Origin: Hordeum vulgare subsp. vulgare
Taxonomy: Eukaryota > Streptophyta > Magnoliopsida > Poales > Poaceae
Direction of reading: 5' to 3'
Length of the DNA stretch: 64,000 nt
NCBI RefSeq assembly: GCF_904849725.1
Contig: NC_058521.1
Location: 555,664,176-555,728,175, forward strand
Made by a program: the position numbers and the translations under genes. Position 1 is the first letter of the stretch, and every line of letters begins with the position of its first letter. A model generated the notes under the pieces. The model was not told the origin of the DNA. It searched no databases and saw nothing but the letters and a program-made list of their open reading frames with translations. This document shows positions 1 to 11,159 of this stretch, piece by piece.

Positions 1-378
1 CATGTATTGCGTGATAGTTATAAAAAGTTTGAGAAAGTAAGAGTGCGAAATCAATTACTTGGCCAATATCGGGGTTGTGCATGATTTACAATAGTTGTGT
101 GAGGATGATGGAGCATAGCCAGACTATATGATTTTGTAGGGATAACTTTCATTGGCCTTGTTATTTTGGAAGTTCATGATTACCTTGCTAGTTTGCTTGG
201 AGTATTATTGTTTTCATGTCAATAGCAAACTATTGTTTTGAATCTTACGGATCTGAACATTCATGTCACGTGAAAGAAGTTGCAAAGGACAACTATGCTA
301 GGTAGCATTCCACATCAAAAATTCATTCTTTATCACTTCCCTACTCGAGGACGAGCAGGAGTTAAGCTTGGGGATGCT
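1..378 (+). mobile_element. 3' internal end of a Gypsy LTR retrotransposon
   Basis: Non-coding 3' end of an LTR retrotransposon whose body lies left of the window. It ends in an AAGCTTGGGGATGC-type polypurine tract (about 362-378) directly before the TG of an LTR. The phrase 'ctcgaggacgagcagga' just upstream is typical of Triticeae Gypsy 3' ends as I remember them. No ORF with recognisable domains is present. The superfamily call rests on the tract and LTR type, not on protein. Confidence 0.7.
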
Positions 379-1929
379 TGATACGTCTCCAACGTATCTA
401 TAATTTTTTATGGTTTCATGCTATTATCTTGTCAAACTTTGGATTTTATGCATGCCTTTTATATATTTTTTGGGACTAACTTATTAACTCAGTGCCAAGT
501 GCCAGTTCCTGTTTTTTCCATGTTCTTGACCCCTTTCAGAGGAGATTTCGAAACAGAGTCCAAACGGAAGAAAATCCACAAAAAGATTTTTTTCCGTAAC
601 GGAAGAAGATCGGGAAGCTTGAGAGCCAAGGCAGGGGGGCCTAGGGGCCCCCAAAGCCCTCACCCCGCGGACAGGGGAGGAGGTCGCGACCCACAGGCTT
701 GTGGCCCCCCTGGACGCCCTCTTCCCTAGGGGTTGCGCCTATATATTCCCTAAAAATCCCAAAAAAATCAGGAGATCATCGAAAGTACTTTTCCGCCGCC
801 GCAAGCTTCTGTCTCCGCAAGATCCCATCTGGGGCACGTTCTGGTGCCCTATCGGAGGAGGGATTCGGACACGGAGGGCTTCTTCATCAACACCATGGCC
901 TGTCCGATGATGCGTGAGTAGTTCACCATAGACCTACGGGTCCATAGCTAGTAACTAGATGGCTTCTTCTCTCTCTTGGAACTTCAATACAAAGTTCTCC
1001 ATGATCTTCATGGAGATCTATCCGATGTAATCTTCTTTTGCGGTGTGTTTGTCGAGATCCGATGAATTGTGGATTTATGATCAGATTATCTATGAATCTT
1101 ATTTGAGTTTCTTCTGATCTCTCTTATGCATGATTTCATATTCTTGTAATTCTCTTCGAGTTGTGGGTTTTGTTTGGCCAACTAGATCTATGATTCTTGC
1201 AATGGAAGAAGTGCTTGGTTTTGAGTTCATACCGTGCGGTGACCTCACCCAGTGATAGAAGGGGTAGCGAGGCACACATCATGTTGTTGCCATCAAGGGT
1301 AAAAAGATGTGGTTTTCATCATTGGTTTGAGATTATCCCTCTACATCATGTCATCTTGCTTAAGGCGTTACTCTGTTCATCATGAACTCAATACACTAGA
1401 TGCATGCTGGATAGCGGTCGATGTGTGGAGTAATAGTAGTAGATGCAGAAAGTATCGGTCTACTTGTCTCAGACGTGCTGCCTATATGTATGATCATTGC
1501 CTTAGATATCGTCATGACTTTGCGCGGTTCTATCAATTGCTCGACAGTAATTTGTTTACCCACCGTGATATATGCTATTTTGAGAGAAGCCTCTAGTGAA
1601 CACTATGGCCCCCAGGTCTACTCCACACCATATTTTCAGCCTTACACTTTTTACTTCGTTGCACTTTCCGCCTTCAGATCTCACTTTGCAAACAATCTTG
1701 AAGGGATTGACAACCCCTTTGAAGCGTTGGGTGCAAGCTCGTTTGTGTTTGCGCAGGTACTCTGGACTTGACGAGACCCTCCTTCTGGATCGATACCTTG
1801 GTTCTCAAACTGAGGGAAATACTTACTGCTCCTGTGCTGTATCACCCTTTCCTCTTCAAGTAAAAACCAACACAAGCCGAGTCTCCGTCAACGTGTCAAT
1901 TTCTGGCACTGTAATGTGTTGCCGTAGAA
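379..1929 (+). repeat. 3' LTR of the Gypsy element (TGATACGTCTCCAACG family)
   Basis: The LTR starts TGATACGTCTCC and matches, over its full length and in the opposite orientation, the solo LTR at 53762-55302, which has clean TG...CA ends and a target duplication. Aligning the two places this copy's end at 1929, with terminal CA decayed to AA. The 5 bases after it (1930-1934, TGTAA) would be the duplication, but the left copy lies outside the window. Minus-strand Copia sequence resumes directly afterwards, so this element inserted into that Copia. Confidence 0.75.
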
Positions 1930-4328
1930 TGTAACACTACGATCGAGATTCAATAAACCATTGAAGGTAACTATTCAAGCAAACAGAATAACTATTATTC
2001 CTTTTAAATGAATAATCTATTGCAATAAACACAATCCAATCATGTTCATGCTCAACGCAAATACCAAATAACAATTATTTAGGTTTAACACCAATCCCGA
2101 TGATGGAGGGAGCGTGCGATGTTTGATCACATCAACCTTGGAAACTCTTCCAACACTTATCGTCACCTCGCCTTTAGCTAGTCTCCGTTTATTTCGTAGC
2201 TTTTACTTCGAGTTACTAATCACTTAGCAATGGAACTGGTATCTAATACCCTCGTGCTACTAGGAGTACTAGTAAAGTACACATCAATGTCATGTATATC
2301 AAATATACATCTGTCGACTTTGCCAGCCTTTTTATCTACCATGTATCTAGGGTAGCTCTGCCTCAGTGATCGTTGCCCTCATAACAGAAGCACTTAGTCT
2401 TGGGTTTGGGTTCAATCTTGGGTTTCTTCATTAGAGCAGCAACTGGTTTGCCGTTTCATGAAGTATCCCTTCTAGCCCTTGCCCTTCTTGAAACTAGTGG
2501 TTTTACTAACCATCAACAATTGATGCTCCTTCTTGATTTCTACTTTCGCAGTGTCAAACATTGTGAATCGCTCAAGGATCATCATATCCATCCTTGATAT
2601 GTTATAGTTCATCACGAAGCTCTAGCAGCTTAGTGGCAGTGACTTTGGAAAACCATCACTATCTCATCTGGAAGATTAACTCCCACTTGATTCAAGCGAT
2701 TGTTGTACTCAGAGAATCTGAGAACATGCTCAAAGATTTGAGTTTTTCTCCTTTTACTTTGTAGGCAAAGAATCTTGTCGGAGGTCTAATACCTGTTAAC
2801 AAGGGCACGAGCATGAAACCTCAATTTCATCTCTTAGAACATCTCATATCTTCCGCGACGTTTCAAAACGTCTTCGGCGCCTTGCTTCTAAGCTATTAAG
2901 TATTATGCACTAAACTATCACGTAGTCATCAAAGACGTGTATGTCAGATGTTTGCAACATCCACAGACGATGCTCGAGGTGCAGCACACCGAGTAGTGCA
3001 TTAAGGACATAAGCCTTCTGCACAACCATGAGGACAATCCTCAGTTTTACGGACTCAGTCCGCAAAGTTGCTACTATCGTAATTCGCAAAGACCATTACA
3101 CTATGTTCATGATAATTAGTTCAATTAATCATATTACTTAAGAACTCCCACTCAAAAAGTACATCTCTCTAGTCATTTGAGTGGTACATGATCCAAATCC
3201 ACTAACTCAAGTCCGATCATCACGTGAGTTGAGAATAGTTTCAGTGGTAAGCATCTCTATGCTAATCATACCAACTATACGATTCATGCTCGATCTTTCA
3301 GTCTCATGTGTTCCGAGGCAATGTCTGCACATGCTAGGCTCGTCAAGATTAACCCTAGTGTTCTGTGTGTGCAACTGTTTTGCACCCGTTGTATGTGAAC
3401 GTTGAGTCTATCACACCCGATCATCACATGGTGTCTCTAAAGAATGAACTGTCGCAACGGTGCATAGTCGGGCAGAACACAATTTCGTCTTGAAATTTTA
3501 GTGAGAGATCACCTCATAATGCTACCGTCGTTCTAAGCAAAATAAGGTGCATAAAAGGATTAACATCACATGCAATTCATAAGAGACATGATATGGTCAT
3601 CATTATGTGCTTCTTGATCTCCATCACCAAAGCACCGACATGATCTTCTTGACACCGGTGCCACACCATGATTCCATCATCATGATCTCCATCAACGTGT
3701 CGTCATCGGGGTTGTCGTGCTACTTATGCTATTACTACTAAAGCTACGTACTAGCAATATAGTAAACGCATATGCAAACACAAACGTTAGTTTAAAGACA
3801 ACCGTATAGCTCCAGCTGGTTACCGTACCATCGAAGTGCAAGTCGATATTAACTATTACAACATGATCATATCATACATCCAATATATCCCATCACGTCA
3901 TTGGCCATATCATATCACAAGCATACCCTGCAAAAACAAGTTAGACGTCCTCTAATTTGTTGTTGCATGTTTTACGTGGCTGCTATGGGTATCTAGTATG
4001 ATCGCATCTTACTTAAGCAAAAACCACGAGGAGATGTGCAAATTGCTATTTAACCTCTCCAAGGACCGCCTTGGTCAAAACCAATTCAACTAAAGTTGAA
4101 GAAACTGACACCCGCCAGTCATCTTTATGCAACAAGGTGGCATGTCAATCGATGAAACCAGTCTTTCGTAAGCGTACGAATAATGTCGGTCCGGGCCGCT
4201 TCAATCCAACAATACCGCCGAATCGAGAAAAGACTAAGGAGGGCAGCAAATCGAACATCACCGTCCACAAAACCCTTTGTGTTCTACTCGAGATACCATC
4301 TACGCATGAACCTAGCTCGTGATGCCAC
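1930..4328 (-). mobile_element. Interior of an Angela/WIS/BARE-type Copia (copy 1), truncated
   Basis: Read on the minus strand this is colinear with the interior of the complete Copia at 43490-52056, from the primer site down to the pre-integrase region, where the Gypsy insertion cuts it at 1930. The reading frame is destroyed by stops and frameshifts, with no ORF above about 90 codons that makes sense. Traces of gag and the protease/pre-integrase region are recognisable only by alignment to copies 2 and 3. Any remainder would lie left of the window. Confidence 0.75.
4315..4327 (-). other. Primer-binding site of Copia copy 1
   Basis: The minus strand reads TGGCATCACGAGC one base after the LTR terminus. 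This is a decayed form of the TGGTATCAGAGC initiator-Met-tRNA primer site of plant Copia elements. It fixes the LTR at 4329-6142 as the 5' LTR. Confidence 0.65.
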
Positions 4329-6142
4329 TGTTGGGGAACGTTGCATGGGAAACAAAAAAAAATCTACGTACACGAAGAACTATCATGGTGATGTCCATCT
4401 ACGAGAAGAGATTTGGATCTGCGTACCCTTGTAGATCGCACAACAGGAAGCATTAAGAAACGCGGTTGATGTAGTGGAACGTCTTCACGTCCCTCGATCA
4501 GCCCCATGAACCGTCCCAAGAACCGTCCCGCGATCCGTCCCATGATCCGTTCCAATCTAGTGCCGAACGGACGGCACCTCCGCGTTCAGCACAAGTACAC
4601 CTCGACGGTGATCTCAGCTTTCTTGATCCAGCAAGAAAGACGGAGAAGTAGATGAGTTCTCCGGAAGTGTGACAACGCTCTGGTGGTGGTGACGATCTAC
4701 TCCTGCAGTGCTCCACCCGAGCTCCACAGAAATACGATCTGGAGGAAGAACTATGGTGTCTAGATCTGAGTTGCATGTGGCAAAAGTTGTCTCAAATCAG
4801 CCCTAAATCACCACTATATATAGGAGGGAGGGGAGGAGCCTATCCTTGAGGGCCAAGCCCTCAAGGGTGCGCCGGCCAAGGGAGAGGAGGAGTCCTACTC
4901 CAATTAGGATTGGAAAGTGGAGTCCTTCTCTTCCTTCCCACCTCTTTTTTTTCTTTTTCTTTGGTTTTCTTTCCTTGACGCCAAGGCCGTCTTGGGTTGT
5001 CCCACCAGCCCACTAGGGGCTGGTGCACCACCCCTAGGGCCCTTGGGCTTTCCCCGGGTGGGCTGCCCCCCTCCCGGTGAACTTCCGGAACCCATTCATC
5101 ACTCCCGGTACATTCCCGGTAATGCCCGAAAACCTTCCGGTAACCAAATGAAGCCATTCTATATATAAATCTTAGTTTCCGGACCATTCTGGAAACCGTC
5201 GTGACGTTCGTGATCTCATCCGGGACTTCGAACAACATTCGGTAACCACACATATAACTCAGCTATACTAAAACATCATTGAACATTAAGTGTGCAGACC
5301 CTGCGGGTTCGAGAACTATGTGGACATGACCCGAGATACTCCTCGGTCAATATCCAATAGCGGAACCTGGATGCCCATATTGGATCCTACATATTCTTCG
5401 AAGATCTTATCGGTTGAACCTCAGTGTCAAGGATTCATATAATCTCGTATGTCATTCCCTTTGTGCTTCGGTATGTTACTTGACCGAGATTCGATCATCG
5501 GTATCCGCATACCTATTTCAATCTCGTTACCGACAAGTCTCTTTACTCATTTTGGAATACAAGATCCCGTGACTTGCACTTAGTCACATTTCTTGCAAGG
5601 CTTGTGTGTGATGTTGTATTACTGAGTGGGCCCCGAGGTACCTCTCCGTCACACGGAGTGACAAATCCCAGTCTTGATCCACACTAACTCAATAGACACC
5701 TTCGGAGATACATGTAGAGCACCTTTATAGTCCCCAGTTACGTTGTGACGTTTGATGCACACAAGGTATTCCTCCAGTGCTAGTGAGTTATATGATATCA
5801 TGGTCATAGGAACAAATACTTGACACGCAGAAAACATTAGCAATAAAACGACACGATCAATATGCTACGTTCATAGTTTGGGTCTAGTCCATCACATGAT
5901 TCTCCTAATGATGTGATCCAGTTATCAAGTGACAACACTTGCACATCGCCAGAAAACCTTGACCATCTTTGATCAACTGGCTAGCGAACTAGAGGGATGC
6001 TAGGGACATTGTTTTGTCTATGTATCCACACATGTATCTATGTTTTCATTCAATACAATTATTGCATGGATAATAAACGATTATCACAAAAGAAATATAA
6101 TAATAACTAATTTATTATTTCCTCTAGGGCATATTTCCAACA
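4329..6142 (-). repeat. 5' LTR of Copia copy 1
   Basis: An 1814-bp LTR on the minus strand, beginning TGTTGGAAATATGCCCTAGAGG at 6142 and ending ...CCCCAACA at 4329. It is about the same length as, and colinear with, the LTRs at 8094, 43490, 50251 and 62497. A TATATATA box lies at 4815-4822. The short ORFs in it (4861-5253 and others) are not genes. The TSS and poly(A) site were not determined. Confidence 0.85.
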
Positions 6143-6441
6143 AGGGAAAATGTGTAGATATTTTGGCTGGGAAAGACAATTAGTAATAGCGAGGGATATA
6201 ATTCTGCACTACTACTATCAACTTAGTAGTAGCGCGAGTTTATACCCCTCTCTACTACTATGGCATGTCCCGAGGAGCATGGTAGATACCACTTAGTAGT
6301 AGCGAGGGGTATAAACCCGCGCTACTACTATCAACTTAGTAGTAGCGAGTGTCATTATAGAGCGCTACTAGTAACTTAGTAGTAGTGAGGGGTATAAACC
6401 CATGCTACTAGTAAGCGGCTACCTATAAGCTTTTTCCTAGT
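6143..6441. repeat. CACTA-like subterminal inverted repeat array
   Basis: At least three imperfect hairpin units built on AGTAGTAGCG...CGCTACTACT occur between about 6210 and 6415. The array ends at 6427-6441 in GCTTTTTCCTAGTAG, the complement of a CTACTAGGAAAAAGC-type CACTA terminus (its final TG reads CG). I infer the right end of a CACTA element into which Copia copy 1 inserted. The other end is not in view, so the class is tentative. Confidence 0.45.
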
Positions 6442-7098
6442 AGCGGTAGGGAGTTAGGCGCACCTGGGGAGGGATCATATCCGTCGGAGCAAAGAGAGAA
6501 GAAGGACAGGGGAGAGGGGCTGACCTGCGCCGTCGGGAGCTCCACCTTGCACCTACGTTCGCCTCCTCTCCTGCTGGTTCATCTGTTCCTTTTTTCTCTT
6601 GAGCATGGTCGAAACGGTAATTGCAACACTCGATCGCGAATATTAGCCAAAGTCGAGCATGTGACCTCTGAATTTGAGAATATCTCTGCGGGTTGCGAAA
6701 GCAACCGAGCGAACATCTTAGGCCAATTGATGGACTCAATTCCTTGACCCTCCAAACAGTGGCATTTGACATGTCCAATGCCAATATCAATATGTAGTCC
6801 CTAATATCAACATCCAAACAGCGTGTTGGGTTTATTGGGTGAGAGAAGACAAAGATTGGGCTGTAAATTTCCTATCATGCATGTCATGTGAAGGACAATG
6901 ATGAAGCCCAATAACTGTATTTGGTAGGATCTATTTTTTGTATAGAAGAAGAGTGTAAATAAATGGGTACTAGAAGCATGCATCTTAATGCCAGGTTAAA
7001 GGTTATATGTGTTACTGATAGGTACCGGTAATGGTCATCAGAATTTTCCTCGTGGCTCGGCTCGCATAGTCGTCTTCTGTTGTGACCACATTGGTTCC
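6442..7098. other. Intergenic stretch, no recognisable gene
   Basis: Short ORFs occur on both strands (for example 6437-6817 minus), none with a domain I recognise. The stretch has normal plant intergenic composition with a GC-richer patch at 6460-6560. It may be gene debris carried by the CACTA-like element, but nothing proves that. Confidence 0.5.
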
Positions 7099-7282
7099 CT
7101 TGTGTTGTGGAGTTCTGGAGTTGTATCTCCGTTTGGGTTTACTAGCTAGCACAAGAGCATTCATCAAATTTGCGTTCAGTTGTTGAAGATCATTTGTATT
7201 CTCACTTGGAGTTGGAACTTTTGTGTTCATAGTATCGACACAAAATTCAGAATCATGAATATGCTAGCTGTTAGAATTAATC
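7099..7282 (-). repeat. Dispersed segment, copy A (shared with 19613-19761)
   Basis: About 180 bases resemble the segment upstream of the RTM2-like gene, sharing for example GGAGTTGTATCT, AACTTTTGTGTTCAT and TTAGAATTAATC in the same order and orientation. On the minus strand both open with ATG and a similar peptide start, MNTKV followed by SPS/TPS and DLxQLN-like residues. It may be a remnant of one repeat or of a duplicated gene end. I do not recognise the family. Confidence 0.5.
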
Positions 7283-7300
7283 TAGACAAATTTGATCCTT

Positions 7301-7664
7301 TTTTTTTCTTTTTGAAACGGATACAAACCATTTGTTTCATCTCATTAACTAAGAAGAGAAGAATAAGGTTTGTCGGTTACATGGCCACAAAGGCCAAACA
7401 GAAAATACAGATGAACCACTCTCCCAAATAAAATTCCCCAGATATTTAGCCCCTACCCTCATCCATAGTTGTGCATCTGTCTTGATTAAAGAAAAACATG
7501 GGTGGGCTAGGATGCCTTGTTTTGGAAGATCCTTGTGTTTCCTTCTTTCCAAATTGCCCAACAAACTAACATCTTCAGAGAATTGTACTCCTTCCTTCTT
7601 GCGTCGTTCTGCTTATATACCTGGTATTGACCATAATTTACAAGAACATTATGTATTATTATGA
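7301..7664 (-). pseudogene. Decayed LINE 3' end (reverse-transcriptase C-terminal region)
   Basis: The minus-strand ORF at 7349-7564 carries a peptide in the style of the last segment of plant LINE ORF2 (an alternating hydrophobic stretch then AQLWMRVGAKYLG). On the + strand it is preceded by a T-rich run at 7301-7314, which on the minus strand would be the poly(A) tail. No RT catalytic motif remains. An old 5'-truncated LINE insertion is the best reading, but this rests on remembered family style. Confidence 0.35.
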
Positions 7665-7917
7665 AGGGGAGGAAGGGTTAAGAATTTACCTAGTGTGAGA
7701 TATCACATTATTCGAGGAACCCTAGATCTTGTCGTAGTAAAGAATCGTCAACGAGGGCATTCTAGTGTGATTCTTCTCGAACACTTGTATCATTTAATGA
7801 TGCCATGTGAATCGCTAGAAACATGTGAAGTGTAGGGCTAACCCAATAACAAAGTTTCATATGCTCATGATATAGAAGTAGAAATGTGAGAATAAAGCAA
7901 CAGTTTTGATGAACAAA

Positions 7918-8093
7918 ATGCATCTACTACCTTCTTCCTCAAGAGCTTCATCCAAAAGTTTTTCCCATGAAGAAGATTAGCTCACCATCCTCACTCGGAT
8001 CAAAGAGCTCTCTGTTCTATCGAAGAGTAATGCTTCAAAGCTAGAAATGTTAGAGCAAGTGCTTAGAATTGTGCAAGTTGTGGATGACCCTCA
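7918..8093 (+). pseudogene. Exon-like ORF, left part (interrupted by Copia copy 2)
   Basis: An ATG at 7918 opens a frame of Ser-rich then Leu/Lys/Glu-rich codons, with one in-frame TAG at 7978-7980. It runs into the Copia at 8094. After removal of the element and one duplication copy, the same frame continues at 16209 to a TAG at 16288-16290. The residues after the stop (KELSVLSKSNASKLEMLEQ) look like a coiled coil. I do not recognise the protein; it may be a gene exon or part of an older element. The single stop suggests decay of a once open frame. Confidence 0.4.
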
Positions 8094-9913
8094 TGTTGGA
8101 AATATGCCCTAGAGGAAACAATAAATTAGTTATTATTATATTTCCTTGTTCATAATAATCATTTATTATCCACGCTAGAATTGTATTGATTGGAAACTCA
8201 AATACATGTGTGGATACATAGACAACACATTGTCCCTAGTGAGCCTCTAGTTGACTAGTTCGTTGATCAAAGATGGTCAAGGTTTCCTGGCCATAGAAAA
8301 GTGTTGTCACTTGATGACGGGATCACATCATTAGGAGAATCATGTGATGGACAAGACCCAAATTATATACTTAGCATATTGATCGTGTCATTCTATTGCT
8401 ATTGTTTTCTGCGTGTCAAGTATTTTTTCCTATGACCATGAGATCATATAACTCACTGGCACCGGAGGAATACCTTGTGTGTATCAAACATCACAACGTA
8501 AGTAAGTCACTATAAAGGTGCTCTACAGGTATCTCCGAAGGTGTCCGTTGAGTTAGTATGGATCAAGACTGGGATTTGTCACTCCGTGTGATGGAGAGGT
8601 ATCTCGGGGTCCACTCGGTAATACAACATCACACCCAAGCCTTGCAAGCAATGTGACTAATTGTAAGTCACGGGACCTTGTATTACGGAACGAGTAAAGA
8701 GACTTGCCGGTAACGAGATTGAAATAGTATGCGGATACCGACGATCGAATCTCGGGCAAGTAACATACCGAAGGACAACGGGAATGACATATGGGATTAT
8801 ATGAATCCTTGACACTGAGGTGCAACCGATAAGATCTTCGGAGAATATGTAGGATCCAATATGGGCATCCAGGTCCCGCTATTGGATATTGAACGAGGAG
8901 TACATCGGGGCATGTCTACATAGTTCTTGAACCCGCAGGGTATGCGCACTTAAGGTTCGATGATGTTTTAGTATAGTTGAGTTATATGTGTGGTTACCGA
9001 ATGTAGTTAGGAGTCCCGTATGAGATCACGGACATCGCGAGGGTTTCCGGAATGGTCCGGAAACAAAGATTGATATATAGGATGGTTTCATTTGGTTACC
9101 GGAAGGTTTTCGGGCATTACCGACATTATACCGGGAGTAACGAATGGGTTCCGAAAGTTCACCGGGAGGTGGGCAACCCACCCGGAGAAAGCCCAATGGC
9201 CTTAGGGGTGGCGCACCAGCCCTTAGTGGGCTGGTGGGATATCCCAAGAGGGCCTTGGCGCCAAGAGAAGAAAACCAAAGAGAAAAAAAGGGAGGTGGGA
9301 AGGAAGAGAAGGACTCCACTTTCCAATCCTAATTAATTGGAGTAGGACTCCTCCTCTCCTCCTAGCCGGCGCACCCTTGAGGGCTTGGACCTCAAGGCAA
9401 GCCTCCTCCCCCTCCCTCCTATATATAGTGGTGATTTAGGGCTGATTTGTGACAACTTTTGCCACGTGCAACTCAACCCTAAACCACATAGTTCCACCTC
9501 TAGGTCGGATTTCTGCGGAGCTCGGGCGGAGCCTTGTAGGAGTAGATCATCACCACCACCGGAGCGCCATCACGCTGCCGGAGAACTCATCTACTTCTCC
9601 GTCTTGCTTGCTGGATCAAGAAGGTCGAGATCATCGTCGAGCTGTACGTGTGCTGAATGCGGAGGTGACGTTCGTTCGCCACTAGATCGGAACGAATCGT
9701 GGGACGGATCGCGGGACGGTTCGTGGGACGGTTCTTGAGGCGGATCATGGGACGTGAGGACGATCCACTACATCAACCGCATTTCTTAACGCTTCCTGCT
9801 GTGCAATCTACAAGGGTACGTAGACCCAAATCTCCTCTCGTAGATGAACATCACCATGATAGGTCTTCGTGTGCGTAGGAAATTTTTTGTTTCCCATGCA
9901 ACGTTCCCCAGCA
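8094..9913 (+). repeat. 5' LTR of Copia copy 2
   Basis: 1820 bp, starting TGTTGGAAATATGCCC and ending CCCCAGCA. A TATATATA box lies at 9420-9427, preceded by a C/T-rich tract. The body is colinear with the other Copia LTRs in the window. Confidence 0.88.
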
Positions 9914-9914
9914 G

Positions 9915-9927
9915 TGGCATCATGAGC
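9915..9927 (+). other. Primer-binding site of Copia copy 2
   Basis: TGGCATCATGAGC follows the LTR after one spacer base. It is a degenerate initiator-Met-tRNA complement, identical to the site in copy 3. Confidence 0.65.
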
Positions 9928-11159
9928 TAGGTTCATGCGTAGATGTTATCTCGAGTAGAACACAAAGGGTTTTGTGGAAGGTGATGTTTGATTTGCTGCC
10001 CTCCTTATTCTTTTCTCGATTCAGCGCTATTGTTGGATTGAAGCGGCCCGGACCGACATTATTCGTACGCTTACGAAAGACTGGTTTCATGGATTGACAT
10101 GCAACCTCGTTGCATAAAGATGACTGGCGGGTGCCTGTTTCTTCAACTTCAGTTGAATTGGTTTTGACCGAGGCGGTCCTTGGAGAGGTTAATTAGAAAT
10201 TTGCACATCTCCGTTGGGGTTTTTGCGTAAGTAAGATGCGATCATACTAGATACCCATAGCAGCCACGTAAAACATGCAACAACAAATTAGAGGACGTCT
10301 AACTTGTTTTTGAAGTGTATGCTTATGATATGATATGGCCAATGACGTGATGTGATATATTGGATGTATGATATGATCATGTTGTAATAGTTAATATCGA
10401 CTTGTACGTCGATGGTACGACAACCAGTAGGAGCCATAGGGTTGTCTTTAAACTAACGTTTGTGTTTGCAGATGCGTTTACCATATTGCTAGGGCGTAGC
10501 TTTAGTAGTAATAGCATAAGTAGCACGACAACCCCGATGGTGACACATTGATGGAGATCATGATGATGGAGATCATGGTCTCGCGCTAGTGACAAGAAGA
10601 TCGTGCCGGTGCTTTGGTGATGGAGATCAAGAAGCACATGATGATGGCCATATCATGTCACTTATGAATTGCATGTGATGTTAATCCTTTTATGCACCTT
10701 ATTTTTCTTAGAACGACGGTAGCATTATGAGGTGATCTCTCACTAAAATTTCAAGACGAAATTGTGTTCTCCCCGACTGTGTACCGTTGCTACAGTTCGT
10801 CATTTCAAGACACCACGTGATGATCGGGTGTGATAGACTCAACGTTCACATACAACGGGTGCAAAACAGTTGCACACGCGGAACACTAGGGTTAATCTTG
10901 ACGAGCCTAGCATATGCAGACATTGCCTCGGAACACATGAGACTGAAAGATCGAGCATGAATTGTATAGTTGATATGATTAGCATAGAGATGCTTACCAC
11001 TGAAACTATTCTCAACTCACGTGATGATCGGACTTGAGTTAGTGGATTTGGATCATGTACCACTCAAATAACTAGAGATATGTACTTTTTGAGTGGGAGT
11101 TCTTAAGTAATATGATTAATTGAACTAATTATCATGAACATAGTCTAATGATATTTGCG

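Noticed and set aside
4861..5253. 130-codon minus ORF and relatives at 9026-9336, 15279-15742, 44471-44811, 51214-51560 and 63371-63984
   Set aside because: All lie at the same place in the Copia LTR (before the TATA box) and differ by frameshifts; they are LTR shadows, not genes.
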